A stretch of 64,000 nucleotides of DNA from NCBI RefSeq assembly GCF_003122085.1, contig NZ_QEXV01000001.1, forward strand, positions 973,432-1,037,431, given 5' to 3'. The notes under the pieces were generated by a model, which saw only the letters and a program-made list of their open reading frames with translations, did not search any database and was not told where the DNA came from. Each line of letters starts with the position of its first letter. Position 1 is the stretch's first letter. The DNA comes from Marinicauda salina (lineage in GTDB: Bacteria > Pseudomonadota > Alphaproteobacteria > Caulobacterales > Maricaulaceae). The position numbers and the translations under genes are program-made. This document shows, piece by piece, positions 52,569-61,065 of this stretch.

Positions 52569-52934
52569 ATGAGGCTCTTCGCTGGCGCAGTGGGTGGTCT
52601 CTTGCTGTCGGCTTGTTCAGAAGCCGGCAACAGCGTCGTCGCTGAACCGCCATTTGCATGCGGAGTGAACGAGCCTTGCCAGCGATACCAAGCGGACTGG
52701 CGACAAGGCCTTCCTAGCGGAGTGGGGCTTTCGGAAATCGAAGCCGCTTACCTTTCCTCGCAAGACCGTAGTGGGCCTCTTCGCTGTCACTCAATCGAGT
52801 ACGCCCTGAAGAGCGCGTCACCTCTCCAGTACTTCGTGCGATGCGGAGACCAGACCCCGTATTTTGCGTTCGTCTACGACGTCAGAAATCGAAGCATCGT
52901 TGATGAATGGATCGTGGTCACGCAGCGCCAATGA
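52569..52934 (+). CDS. Small lipoprotein of unknown function (lower-GC insert)
   Basis: A 121-residue protein with a lipoprotein signal ([17 protein letters not shown]; lipobox LLSAC, Cys17). The short globular part has three further cysteines ([34 protein letters not shown]), so disulfides are likely. No family recognised. Base composition and codon use are visibly less GC-rich than the thiolase and fadJ around it, suggesting acquisition. It starts 5 nt after the thiolase stop and its stop overlaps an ATG upstream of fadJ. Confidence 0.75.
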   Translation: MRLFAGAVGGLLLSACSEAGNSVVAEPPFACGVNEPCQRYQADWRQGLPSGVGLSEIEAAYLSSQDRSGPLRCHSIEYALKSASPLQYFVRCGDQTPYFAFVYDVRNRSIVDEWIVVTQRQ

Positions 52935-52948
52935 ACAAGGACACCGAA

Positions 52949-55144
52949 ATGACCTACACGCACTTCAAGTTCGACGTCGACGGCGACGGCATCGCGCTCG
53001 TCACCTTCGACTCCCCCGACGTCTCCATGAACGTCCTGTCCAACAAGGTGATGGAGGAGCTCAGCGCGATCGCCGAGAAGATCGCCGGCGACGACGCCAT
53101 CAAGGGCGCGGTGATCACCTCGGGCAAGAAGGCCTTCTGCGCCGGCGCCGATCTCTCCGAACTCGGCGGCGGCATGGGCGCGCTCGAAGGCAAGTCGGAG
53201 GAGGAGGCCAAGCAGGCCCTGTTCGACGTCGCCTACAAGCTCAACCAGACGCTCCGCGAGCTCGAGACCTGCGGCAAGCCGGTCGCCGCGGCGATCAACG
53301 GGCTGGCGCTGGGCGGCGGCTTCGAGATCACGCTGGCCTGCCACTATCGCGTCATGGCCGACGATGCGGGCGCCAAGCTCGGCCTGCCCGAGGCGCTGGT
53401 CGGCGTTCTGCCCGGCGGCGGCGGCACGCAGCGCCTGCCCCGCCTGGTCGGCGTGATGAACGCCGCGCCGGTCATGCTCCAGGGCAAGCAGCTCGACGCC
53501 GAAAAGGCCAAGGAGCAGGGCGTGGTCAACGAGATCGTCCCGCTCGCCGAGATCGTCGACAAGGCCAAGGCACTGGTGAAGGCCGACCCGATGGGCGCCA
53601 AGCAGCCCTGGGACCAGGACAAGTTCAAGATCCCCGGCGGCGGGCCCTATCACCCGGCGGGCCTGCAGGTCTTCATGGGCGCCTCGCCGATGCTGCTCAA
53701 GGAGACCTGGGGCAACTATCCCGCCCAGCGCTACATCCTGTCCTGCGTCTATGAGGGGCTGCAGGTCCCGATCGACGCCGGGCTCAGGATCGAGAGCCGC
53801 TACTTCACCAAGCTGCTCATGCGTCCGGAGAGCCGGAACATGATCCGCTCGCTCTTCCTGTCGAAGCAGGCTCTGGAGAAGGGCGGCCGCCGTCCCGCCG
53901 GCCAGGAGAAGGCCGACATCAAGAAGGTCGGCGTCATCGGCGCGGGCTTCATGGGCGCGGGCATCGCCACGGTCTCGGCCCAGGCCGGCATCGAGGTCGT
54001 GCTCATCGACAAGGATCAGGAGGCCGCCGACAAGGGCCGGCAGCACGCGCTCGACTTCTTCGCCAAGGGCGTCAAGCGCGGCAAGATCACCGAGGACAAG
54101 GCCGAAAAGCTCGGCGGGCTGATCACCGCGACGACCGACTACGCCAGGCTGTCCGACGTCGATCTCGTCGTCGAGGCGGTGTTCGAGGACTCCGACCTCA
54201 AGCACAAGATCACGCAGATGGCCGAGGCCGAGATGCCCGAGGGCGCGATCTTCGGGTCGAACACCTCGACCATCCCGATCACCTCGCTGGCCGAGGCCTC
54301 GAAGCGGCCCGACCACTTCATCGGCATCCACTTCTTCTCGCCGGTGGAGAAGATGAACCTGGTCGAGCTGATCGTCGGCGAGAAGACCGGCGACAAGGCG
54401 ATCAGCCGCGCCATCGACTTCGTGGCCAAGATCAAGAAGACCCCGATCGTGGTCGCCGACACGCGCGGCTTCTACGCCAATCGCTGCGTCATGCGCTATA
54501 TCGAGCAGGGCATGTACATGCTCACCGAGGGCGTGAAGCCGGCGCTGATCGAGAACGGCGCGCGGCTGGCGGGCATGCCCGTCGGGCCGCTCTCGCTGCA
54601 GGACGAGGTCGCCATCGATCTCGGCTACAAGGTGCTCCAGCAGACCAAGAAGGATCTCGGCGACGATTTCGAGGAGACGCCCAACTCCGTCGTCATCGAG
54701 AAGATGTACGAGCTCGGCCGCTACGGGCGGAAGAACAAGAAGGGCTTCTACGTCTACACCGACGAGGGCAAGCATCTCTGGGACGAGCTCGACCAGTTCG
54801 CCCCGAACGGCGCGCTGCTCGAAGACCAGCCCTCCGTCGACGAGATCAAGGACCGCATCCTCTACGCCCAGGCGATCGAGGCGGCCCGCACGATGGAGGA
54901 GGACATCGTCTCCGATCCGCGCGAGGCTGATGTCGGCTCCATCCTCGGCTGGGGCTTCGCGCCCTATACCGGCGGCGTGCTGAGCTTCATCGACACCGTC
55001 GGGACGAAGGATTTCGTCGAACGCGCCGACGCGCTGAAGGCGAAGTACGGCCAGCCCTTCGAGGTCCCGCAGCTCCTCCGCGACATGGCGAAGAAGGACG
55101 AGACCTTCTACGGCCGCTTCGCCCCGGAGAAGGCCGCGGCGTGA
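52949..55144 (+). CDS. fadJ: FadJ/FadB-type enoyl-CoA hydratase / 3-hydroxyacyl-CoA dehydrogenase
   Basis: A 731-residue bifunctional beta-oxidation enzyme. The N-terminal crotonase domain (GADLSELGGGMGALEG; GLALGGGFEITLACHYR; PEALVGVLPGGGGTQRLPRLVG with the hydratase glutamates) is joined to a 3-hydroxyacyl-CoA dehydrogenase. The Rossmann motif there is VGVIGAGFMGAGIATVSAQAG (about residue 332), followed by GIHFFSPVEKMNLVELI with the catalytic histidine. I start at 52949 because AAGGA lies 9 nt upstream; an ATG at 52931 overlaps the lipoprotein stop. The last 14 codons are duplicated 1.2 kb downstream. Confidence 0.95.
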   Translation: MTYTHFKFDVDGDGIALVTFDSPDVSMNVLSNKVMEELSAIAEKIAGDDAIKGAVITSGKKAFCAGADLSELGGGMGALEGKSEEEAKQALFDVAYKLNQTLRELETCGKPVAAAINGLALGGGFEITLACHYRVMADDAGAKLGLPEALVGVLPGGGGTQRLPRLVGVMNAAPVMLQGKQLDAEKAKEQGVVNEIVPLAEIVDKAKALVKADPMGAKQPWDQDKFKIPGGGPYHPAGLQVFMGASPMLLKETWGNYPAQRYILSCVYEGLQVPIDAGLRIESRYFTKLLMRPESRNMIRSLFLSKQALEKGGRRPAGQEKADIKKVGVIGAGFMGAGIATVSAQAGIEVVLIDKDQEAADKGRQHALDFFAKGVKRGKITEDKAEKLGGLITATTDYARLSDVDLVVEAVFEDSDLKHKITQMAEAEMPEGAIFGSNTSTIPITSLAEASKRPDHFIGIHFFSPVEKMNLVELIVGEKTGDKAISRAIDFVAKIKKTPIVVADTRGFYANRCVMRYIEQGMYMLTEGVKPALIENGARLAGMPVGPLSLQDEVAIDLGYKVLQQTKKDLGDDFEETPNSVVIEKMYELGRYGRKNKKGFYVYTDEGKHLWDELDQFAPNGALLEDQPSVDEIKDRILYAQAIEAARTMEEDIVSDPREADVGSILGWGFAPYTGGVLSFIDTVGTKDFVERADALKAKYGQPFEVPQLLRDMAKKDETFYGRFAPEKAAA
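55096..55137 (+). repeat. Left copy of a 42-bp direct repeat (fadJ 3' end)
   Basis: This 42-bp sequence inside the last codons of fadJ recurs exactly at 56308-56349. Both copies continue with alanine codons and TGA, so either would complete the protein with the same ending DETFYGRFAPEKAAA. The two copies bracket about 1.2 kb with a lower-GC membrane-protein gene. Confidence 0.95.
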
Positions 55145-55338
55145 TCGTCTGCCGAAACCCCGGCCGCCCGCGGGGCGCGCCGGGGTCTTCGCTGTGCGAT
55201 CTGCTTCGGCGTCATCATTCAATAGGAAGGTGCGGGCGACCGTCTCCTTTGGATCGTCGTCCCGGAGCAGGCTCAATTTCCCAATCAACATTCAATTGGG
55301 GATTGCCATTTTTGCGCTGGGCGCTCTAATCGAGGAGC

Positions 55339-56271
55339 ATGTTTGCGGGCCTCAAAAACGCCGGCGCTGTCTTCGCATCGATAGCCCGGGTTCCAGTTCG
55401 CCATCCGGCTTTGCTGGCGCCTCTGATACTGGTGTGGTGCGCCTATGCACCGATATCCGTCTATCTTTACTTCTATTTTCCCTGGTCGGATTTGGACGCT
55501 TACACGGCGTTCGCCGTTCTTTTCGGCTCGATCTTTCTCATATCGTATCTGATATCACTCGCATCCTTCATTCTACTCGAACAAATCCGGACGATAGAGA
55601 ACGGTCAATCACCCGGCCTGGGCCGCCCATTGAGCGTGGGGGTCTGGAATTCGTTTCGAGCTCTGCACGTCACGCTGATCTGGGCGTTCATCTGGTTCTT
55701 GATCACCGTCGCGGAAATAATCCTTCGATCGCGGGACGAGACCGACCCGAGCGAGCAGAGCGAGCCGACCGCGCAGAACGTCGCTGAGTTCCTTGCCGGC
55801 GCTGAACAATTCTCGTTCTCGGGGATGGTTTTCGATGGATTGCGCAAAGGCGTGCGCATGATCGCGTTTCTGATTTTTCCGGCGATCGCATGGGAGCGTT
55901 ACGACAAGCCGATCCGCCGCGGTCTCGGCGTGGCTATGTCGCACAAGGGCGAATTTGCATCCGGCTTCCTGCTCACCGAGGCGGCCGCCGGTGTCGTCTT
56001 CATTCCGCCGTTCATCGTTTTCATGCTGGCCGACCAAACCGACGTTCCGTTTCCCGATTGGACCTGGTTCGCAGTGATCATCTATTGCGGGTTTGCGTGG
56101 AGCTTCGCGATTTTGCTCGAGCAGCTGTTCACCGCAGAGCTTTATCTCTGGGATATGAAGTGGCGGAAGGCTTGCGAAGCGGCGGTCGACCGCGATGCGG
56201 CGGTTCCTGAACTCGCCGACGTGAAACGGCCCTCAATTCTTGACGATGTTCCGGACATGAAGGCGGACTGA
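55339..56271 (+). CDS. Multi-pass membrane protein on an inserted segment
   Basis: A 310-residue protein with about six hydrophobic segments (ALLAPLILVWCAYAPISVYLYFYF; AFAVLFGSIFLISYLISLASFILL; HVTLIWAFIWFLITVAEIIL; GFLLTEAAAGVVFIPPFIVFML; WFAVIIYCGFAWSFAILLEQLF). A large polar loop contains RDETDPSEQSEPTAQN. Family not recognised with confidence. GAGGAG lies 4 nt before the ATG. It is clearly less GC-rich than its neighbours and is enclosed by a 42-bp duplication of the fadJ end, so it is probably transferred. Confidence 0.78.
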   Translation: MFAGLKNAGAVFASIARVPVRHPALLAPLILVWCAYAPISVYLYFYFPWSDLDAYTAFAVLFGSIFLISYLISLASFILLEQIRTIENGQSPGLGRPLSVGVWNSFRALHVTLIWAFIWFLITVAEIILRSRDETDPSEQSEPTAQNVAEFLAGAEQFSFSGMVFDGLRKGVRMIAFLIFPAIAWERYDKPIRRGLGVAMSHKGEFASGFLLTEAAAGVVFIPPFIVFMLADQTDVPFPDWTWFAVIIYCGFAWSFAILLEQLFTAELYLWDMKWRKACEAAVDRDAAVPELADVKRPSILDDVPDMKAD

Positions 56272-56307
56272 GTGTCTCCGTGCGAGACCGTTGCGCCGAC
56301 GAAAAAT

Positions 56308-56349
56308 GGACGAGACCTTCTACGGCCGCTTCGCCCCGGAGAAGGCCGC
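56308..56349 (+). repeat. Right copy of the 42-bp direct repeat (displaced fadJ tail)
   Basis: An exact second copy of the fadJ 3' end, followed by GCC-TGA and, 28 nt later, the strong operon terminator. This right copy plus terminator probably marks the original end of fadJ; an ATG just before it (56306) is fortuitous. Confidence 0.95.
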
Positions 56350-56384
56350 CGCCTGAGGCGGTCCGCGCGTCGCTGAAGAAAATG

Positions 56385-56417
56385 GAGAGCCGGGCGCATC
56401 CGCGCCCGGCTCTCTTT
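56385..56417 (+). terminator. Rho-independent terminator of the beta-oxidation operon
   Basis: GAGAGCCGGGCGC and GCGCCCGGCTCTC form a perfect 13-bp stem with loop ATCC, followed by TTT. It lies just after the displaced fadJ tail. Confidence 0.88.
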
Positions 56418-56488
56418 GCATCCCGGTCTGGTGCAAGCTAATCCGGCGCGTCGAGAACGACGCGTCCAGCCGCTGGAGGGAAACCGCC

Positions 56489-57541
56489 TTGCTGACCGTA
56501 TTCGCCGCCTTCGCCCTGCAGGCCGCCGAACCCGCCGTCGATTTCTCCGGCGTCCAGGAGCCGCTGGGCGGGGAGCCCACGGATGTGCTCGTGCTCGGCA
56601 CCAGTCATCTCAACCAGCTTCCCGAGGACGCCTTCGAGCCCGGCCACCTGGCGCTGGTGCTGGACCGGCTGGAGGCGTTCTCGCCGAACGTCATCGCCAT
56701 CGAGGCGGTCGGCGGGCGCACCTGCGACCGGATCGACCGCTATCCGCATCTGCATGGCGACGTCTACGACCGCTATTGCTGGGATCCCGAGCCCGCCCTC
56801 GAGGCGCTCGGCATGACCCGGCCGGAAGCCGACGCCGCCGCCTTCGAGATGCTCGCCGCCTGGCCCGAGACGCCCGAGGCGTCGGACCGCCGGCGTCTCG
56901 CCGCGCTGCTCTACGGCGCGGGCGAGGCCTGGTCTGCGGCGCTGCAATGGCGCCGGCTCGACCCGGCCGAGCGCGTCGCCGGCGACGGGGTGAGCGACGC
57001 GCTCGCCGAGGAGCTCGACGAGCTTCTGACCTCGCGCAATGAAAACAATCTGCTGGGCGTCGAGCTCGGCGCCCGGCTCGGCCTCGAGACTCTCGCCGCC
57101 GTCGACGATCACAGCGCCGATGCGGTCTACGCCCGCGCGCCGGAGAGCCTCGAGCCGGTGATCCGGTCGGTCTGGAATAACCCGCCCGCCGAGGCGGTCG
57201 AGGTGCGCGAGCGCGCGGAGACCTATCTCGGCTCGGCCGAGAGCGTCCTGGCGGGCTATCGCTATCTCAACAGCCCCGCCTACCAGGAGGCGGTGATCGC
57301 GTCGGATTTCGGCAACGCCGCCGCCGCGCCGGACGCCGACGCCGTCGCGCGCCAGTACGTCGCCTGGTGGCAGACCCGCGGCCTGCGCATGGCCGCCAAC
57401 GTGATCGAGGCCGCCGCCAACGATCCCGGCGCGGACGTGCTGGTGATCACGGGCTCCTCGCACAAGCCCTATTTCGACGCCTATCTCGACCAGATGCACG
57501 ATATCGCGCTGGTCGACGTCGACGCGGTCCTGCATGACTAG
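56489..57541 (+). CDS. DUF5694-like exported protein
   Basis: A 350-residue protein with a short hydrophobic start (LLTVFAAFALQAAEP) that looks like a signal peptide. A TraB/DUF5694-like body follows: TDVLVLGTSHLNQLPEDAF, PNVIAIEAVGGRTCDRIDRYP, and VLVITGSSHKPYFDAYLDQMHDIALVDVDAVL at the end. The paired Gly-x-SH motifs are typical of that group; activity is unknown. The start is TTG with TGGAGGG 8 nt upstream. It is monocistronic after the operon terminator. Confidence 0.75.
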   Translation: MLTVFAAFALQAAEPAVDFSGVQEPLGGEPTDVLVLGTSHLNQLPEDAFEPGHLALVLDRLEAFSPNVIAIEAVGGRTCDRIDRYPHLHGDVYDRYCWDPEPALEALGMTRPEADAAAFEMLAAWPETPEASDRRRLAALLYGAGEAWSAALQWRRLDPAERVAGDGVSDALAEELDELLTSRNENNLLGVELGARLGLETLAAVDDHSADAVYARAPESLEPVIRSVWNNPPAEAVEVRERAETYLGSAESVLAGYRYLNSPAYQEAVIASDFGNAAAAPDADAVARQYVAWWQTRGLRMAANVIEAAANDPGADVLVITGSSHKPYFDAYLDQMHDIALVDVDAVLHD

Positions 57542-57664
57542 GCGAGCGAGCCCCGGCGCGCCCGCGTCGGGGCTCATGCTTCAGCTCTGCGTTCTCGAGC
57601 CTTGATTCTCAACGCGAAGCGGAGTTGTCCACAATCGGCGTGCGGGTTTCGATTGACCGCGGCG

Positions 57665-57680
57665 TTAACCTTTGATTAAC
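57665..57680. promoter_or_regulatory. Perfect CtrA-consensus site TTAA-N7-TTAAC
   Basis: TTAA-CCTTTGA-TTAAC matches the full CtrA box without mismatch. A DnaA-box-like TTGTCCACA (one mismatch) lies at 57625-57633. No protein gene starts nearby on either strand: the flanking genes end here. The site therefore most likely controls the structured transcript that follows. Confidence 0.65.
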
Positions 57681-57689
57681 TTTCAATCG

Positions 57690-57915
57690 TCGGGAGACCC
57701 CGAAAGGAAAGCTCGCAAGAGCGGACCAGGCGGCTCTCGATCCCGGACGCAAACCCGCGAAAGCGGCGGAACGTCCGGGGCGGCTTCCGCCTCAAAACGG
57801 AGCCGCATCCCGGGGTGAAACCCGGGGCAGAGCGAAGGGCTTGCGCCGGAGACGGCGCGCCCGGAGCGACGCCACCGCCCGCCATCTCCTCCTTCGGGAG
57901 GAGAGACGGGCGGAT
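57690..57915 (+). ncRNA. Candidate structured non-coding RNA downstream of the CtrA site
   Basis: The 502-bp gap (57542-58043) between two convergent protein genes contains seven consecutive hairpins. They are TCGGG/CCCGA (57690-57703); GCTC-GCAA-GAGC (57711-57722); CCCGGACG/CGTCCGGG (57742-57779) enclosing CCGC-GAAA-GCGG; GCGGCTCCG-type stem with one bulge (57780-57806); CCCGGG/CCCGGG (57809-57826); GCGCCG-GAGA-CGGCGC (57843-57858); and CCGCCCG/CGGGCGG (57875-57913) enclosing CTCCTCC/GGAGGAG. Three loops are GNRA-type. I recognise no known RNA family. Strand is taken from the upstream CtrA box; no T-tract follows the last stem. Confidence 0.5.
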
Positions 57916-58043
57916 GGTGTATGTGATCTCCCCCTTGAAATTCGTTCGATCGCCGAGGCCGGATCGCGCGCAGCGAGTGCATCGCGCTCAGCGTGTTCGT
58001 CGCGTTCGTCGCGAGCCGCGCGTGCGCCTGCGTTCGGCAGTGT

Positions 58044-59672
58044 TCAGCCGTCGTCGGATCGGCGCGCGGCCTCGGGGTCGGCCTCGGGGTTCGCGGCGGG
58101 GGCGGCCTTCACCGCGTCTTCCGTCTCCGCCTCCGCCGGCGCGTCCTGCGGCAATTGCTCGGGCACGTCGCGCTCGGGTTCGGGTTCGATCTTCGGCACG
58201 CTCAGGCTCAGGCTGCGCACAAGCGCCCAGATCACCAGCAGCATCACGCCGGCGAAGGGCAGGCCGGAGACGATCGTCGCGGTCTGCAGCGCCTCGAGCC
58301 CGCCCGCGATCAGCAGCGTCGCTGTCACCGCCAGCACCACCAGCGTCCAGAAGCCGCGCTCGAGCGCGGGCGGCTCGGCGCCGCCATTGGCCAGCGTCGA
58401 GGTCACCAGCGCGCCGGAGTCCGCCGAGGTGACGAAGAAGAGCAGCACGATCACGGTGGCCAGCCCGACGGTGACCTCGTCGAAGGGCAGCATCTTGAGC
58501 AGCGTGAACAGGCTCTCGCTCGGCCCCGCGCGCAGCAGCGGCGCGCCGTTGCCGAACAGCAGCGCGTGCAGCGCGTTCGAGCCGAACACGGTCAGCCAGA
58601 CGAAGTTGAACAGGGTCGGCACGAGCAGCACCCCGCCGACGAACTCTCCGATCGTGCGGCCCTTGGAGATGCGCGCGATGAACAGCCCGACGAAGGGCGA
58701 CCAGGAGATCCACCACGACCAGTAGAACAGCGTCCAGCGCGCCTGCCAGGTCTTGCCGGTATAGGTCTCCCGCCAGGTCGAGGTCTCGATCAGGTTGTTG
58801 AGATAAAAGCCGATATGCTGGCCGAGCGCCTTCAGCGCGAACACCGTCTCGCCGGCGAACAGCACGAACACCATGAGCCCGGCCGCCGCGATCAGGTTGG
58901 CCGAGGAGATGAGCTTCACCCCCGAATTCACCCCCGAGATCACCGAGGCCGAGGCGGCCAGGCACACGACGGTGATCAGCACGAGTTGAAGCCCCAGCCC
59001 GCTCTCCCAGCCGAACAGGATGGACAGGCCCGAGCCGGCCTGCGCCGCGCCGAGGCCGAGCGAGGTCGACACCCCGAACACCGTGCCCAGGATGGCGAGC
59101 ACATTGAGCCCGGCGCCGACGACGCCGGCCCGCCGCGGCGCCAGGATCGCGGTGAGCGGCGCGGCGAAGCTCAGCGGTTCGGACTTGTTGAAATGAAACC
59201 AGGCCAGCGCCAGCGCCAGCACGCCGTACACCGCCCACGGATGCAGGCCCCAGTGCAGGAAGGTGAAGTTCATCGCCCGGCGCGCCGCGGCGGCCTGGTC
59301 GCCCGTCGAGGTGTCGAGGAAGGTGCGGAAATGCTCCAGCGGCTCGGCGACGGAGTAGAACAGAAGCCCGATGCCCATGCCCGCGGCGAACAGCATGCCG
59401 ATCCAGGCGGGATAGGAGAATTCCGGCTCGCAATCCGGTCCGCCCAGCCTCAGATGGCGGAAGCGCGAGAACGCCAGATACGCCATCGCGAACAGCGCGG
59501 CGTTGACCGCGAAGATCATGAACCAGCCGGTATAGTGGGTGACCGCGGCCTGCAGGCGCTGGAAGAAATCGCCCATCACCGCGTCGAAGCCGACGAACAG
59601 CCCCGTCAGCCCGGCCACGACCGCCAGCGAGATCAGGAAAGTCGAGGATTTGTGGCGGCGGATGCGCGGCAT
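58044..59672 (-). CDS. BCCT-family betaine/choline/carnitine transporter
   Basis: A 542-residue inner-membrane transporter with twelve hydrophobic segments. The family glycine motif GMGIGLLFYSVAEPL and the tryptophan-rich substrate helix FYWSWWISWSPFVGLFIARISKGRTI are clear. FFVTSADSGALV follows further on. The Gly-Met-Gly-Ile-Gly form (GMGIG) is common to Na+-coupled BetP/CaiT relatives; substrate undetermined. The acidic C-terminal tail (EPEPERDVPEQLPQDAPAEAETEDA) may be regulatory. The ATG at 59672 (MPRIRRHKSS) with GGGA upstream is preferred; an ATG at 59738 adds a 22-residue Ala/Pro leader. Confidence 0.93.
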   Translation of the reverse strand: MPRIRRHKSSTFLISLAVVAGLTGLFVGFDAVMGDFFQRLQAAVTHYTGWFMIFAVNAALFAMAYLAFSRFRHLRLGGPDCEPEFSYPAWIGMLFAAGMGIGLLFYSVAEPLEHFRTFLDTSTGDQAAAARRAMNFTFLHWGLHPWAVYGVLALALAWFHFNKSEPLSFAAPLTAILAPRRAGVVGAGLNVLAILGTVFGVSTSLGLGAAQAGSGLSILFGWESGLGLQLVLITVVCLAASASVISGVNSGVKLISSANLIAAAGLMVFVLFAGETVFALKALGQHIGFYLNNLIETSTWRETYTGKTWQARWTLFYWSWWISWSPFVGLFIARISKGRTIGEFVGGVLLVPTLFNFVWLTVFGSNALHALLFGNGAPLLRAGPSESLFTLLKMLPFDEVTVGLATVIVLLFFVTSADSGALVTSTLANGGAEPPALERGFWTLVVLAVTATLLIAGGLEALQTATIVSGLPFAGVMLLVIWALVRSLSLSVPKIEPEPERDVPEQLPQDAPAEAETEDAVKAAPAANPEADPEAARRSDDG

Positions 59673-59806
59673 GGGCGGTCCCGGACCGGCGGCGGAGGTT
59701 TCGGCAAGCTGCGGCGCCGCGGCGGCGGGGGCAAGCATCGCGGTGAACCGGGAGGCGGTCTCGCGCGTTGACGGAGTGCGAAACCGTCAAGGGGAGAGGA
59801 TCGGCG

Positions 59807-60076
59807 ATGGCGTCCGACAAATCCGACAAGAACGACGCCGCCGAGCGCCGCCGCCGCATCGCCGCCGAGGAAGGCGCGAAACTGCCGACGGCGGGAACGC
59901 CCGACGCCGGCGAGGCCGAACCCGGCCGCAAGGGCGCGGCCACGCGCCCGGGCGCGAAGAAATCCGCCGCGCCCGAGGAAGACGCGCCCGGGAACGGCGT
60001 GACCGAAGCCGGCCGCGAGAGCTTTCCCGCCTCCGACGCGCCGGCCTGGACGCTGGGCCGCCGGCGCAAGGACTAG
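59807..60076 (+). CDS. Small disordered hydrophilic protein
   Basis: An 89-residue protein without hydrophobic core: Lys/Asp/Ala-rich, with NDAAERRRRIAAEEGAKLPTAGTPDAGEAEPGRKG. The ending is AGRESFPASDAPAWTLGRRRKD. The SFPASDAPAW motif occurs at the C-terminus of many small alphaproteobacterial proteins; function unknown, possibly stress-related. AGGGGAGAGGA precedes the ATG. Confidence 0.72.
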   Translation: MASDKSDKNDAAERRRRIAAEEGAKLPTAGTPDAGEAEPGRKGAATRPGAKKSAAPEEDAPGNGVTEAGRESFPASDAPAWTLGRRRKD

Positions 60077-60173
60077 GCCCCGCCGGGCGGGCCTCCCCAA
60101 ATTCCGGATGACATCGCGTATGCGCTGAGATAATAGGTCCGTTTCCGGGCTACTCTTTCCTGATCGGAAACGC

Positions 60174-61064
60174 ATGGACCGCATCGACGCGCTACGGCTC
60201 TTCTCCGCCGTCGCCGAGCTCGAAAGCTTCACCAGGGCCGCCGCGCGCCTGGGCATGACGCCCGGCGCGGCCTCGAAGCAGATCTCGGCGCTGGAGGACC
60301 GCATGCAGGCCCGCCTGCTCGAGCGCACGACGCGCTCGGTGCGGCTGACCGACGCCGGCCGGGCCCTGCTCGAGCGCGTGCGGCCCTGGCTCGCCGAGTA
60401 CGAGGCGATCGAGGAGGGCCTCGCCGACGACAACGCCGCGGCCGCCGGCGCGCTGCGCATCTCCGCGCCGGTCGATTTCGGGGCGTCGAAGCTGATCGAG
60501 CCGGTGACGGCCTTCATGGAGAAATGGCCCGCCGTCGAGATCCGCCTCGAGCTCGGCGACCGCATGGTCGATCTCGTCGACGAGGGCTACGACCTCGCCG
60601 TGCGCATCGGCCAGCTCGCCGATTCCAGCCTGATCGCCAAGCGCCTGGCCGAGGCGCCGCTGGCGCTGATCGCGAGCCCCGATTACCTGGACGCCCGCGG
60701 CGCGCCGGCCCACCCCGCCGATCTGTCCGCCCACGCCTGCGTCATCGACCGCAACAAGCCCGCGCCCAATCTGTGGAAGTTCACCAGGGGCGCCGACGCC
60801 GTCGAGGCGCGCGTCGACGGCAGGCTCACGCTCAACGGCGCCAAGGCCGCCGTGGCCGCGGCCAGCGCCGGGGCGGGGATCGCGTGTCCGCCGGCCTGGT
60901 CGGCCGAAGACGCGCTCGCCGCGGGCCGCGTCGTCCCCGTCCTGCCCGACTGGACCCCGGACCATCGCGATCTCTGGGCGGTGTTTCCCTCCAACCGCTT
61001 CCTCGCCCAGCGCGTGCGCCTGTTCGTCGACTTTCTGGCCGACTGGTTCAGGGACGGGGTTTAG
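60174..61064 (+). CDS. LysR-family transcriptional regulator
   Basis: A 296-residue LysR regulator. The N-terminal helix-turn-helix is RLFSAVAELESFTRAAARLGMTPGAASKQISALEDRMQARLLERTTRSVRLTDAG. The linker helix and a periplasmic-binding-like effector domain follow (GALRISAPVDFGASKLIEPV; YDLAVRIGQLADSSLIAKRLAEAPLALIASPDYL). It resembles the CrgA/DsdC-like subgroup acting on nearby oxidoreductases, but no target gene is adjacent. TGATCGGAAACGC lies before the ATG; the SD is weak. Confidence 0.93.
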   Translation: MDRIDALRLFSAVAELESFTRAAARLGMTPGAASKQISALEDRMQARLLERTTRSVRLTDAGRALLERVRPWLAEYEAIEEGLADDNAAAAGALRISAPVDFGASKLIEPVTAFMEKWPAVEIRLELGDRMVDLVDEGYDLAVRIGQLADSSLIAKRLAEAPLALIASPDYLDARGAPAHPADLSAHACVIDRNKPAPNLWKFTRGADAVEARVDGRLTLNGAKAAVAAASAGAGIACPPAWSAEDALAAGRVVPVLPDWTPDHRDLWAVFPSNRFLAQRVRLFVDFLADWFRDGV

Positions 61065-61065
61065 G

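Noticed and set aside
56306..56356. A short open frame starting at ATG 56306 on the displaced fadJ tail
   Set aside because: The ATG is fortuitous junction sequence. The 17 codons only repeat the end of fadJ and have no ribosome site.
57625..57680. A replication origin, suggested by a CtrA box next to a DnaA-box-like sequence
   Set aside because: Only one imperfect DnaA box is present, there is no A/T-rich unwinding region, and no hemE, parAB or dnaA gene is nearby.
57683..57982. A 99-codon minus-strand frame across the hairpin region
   Set aside because: The translation is proline/arginine-rich without protein-like pattern, has no ribosome site, and the dominant signal is nested inverted repeats.
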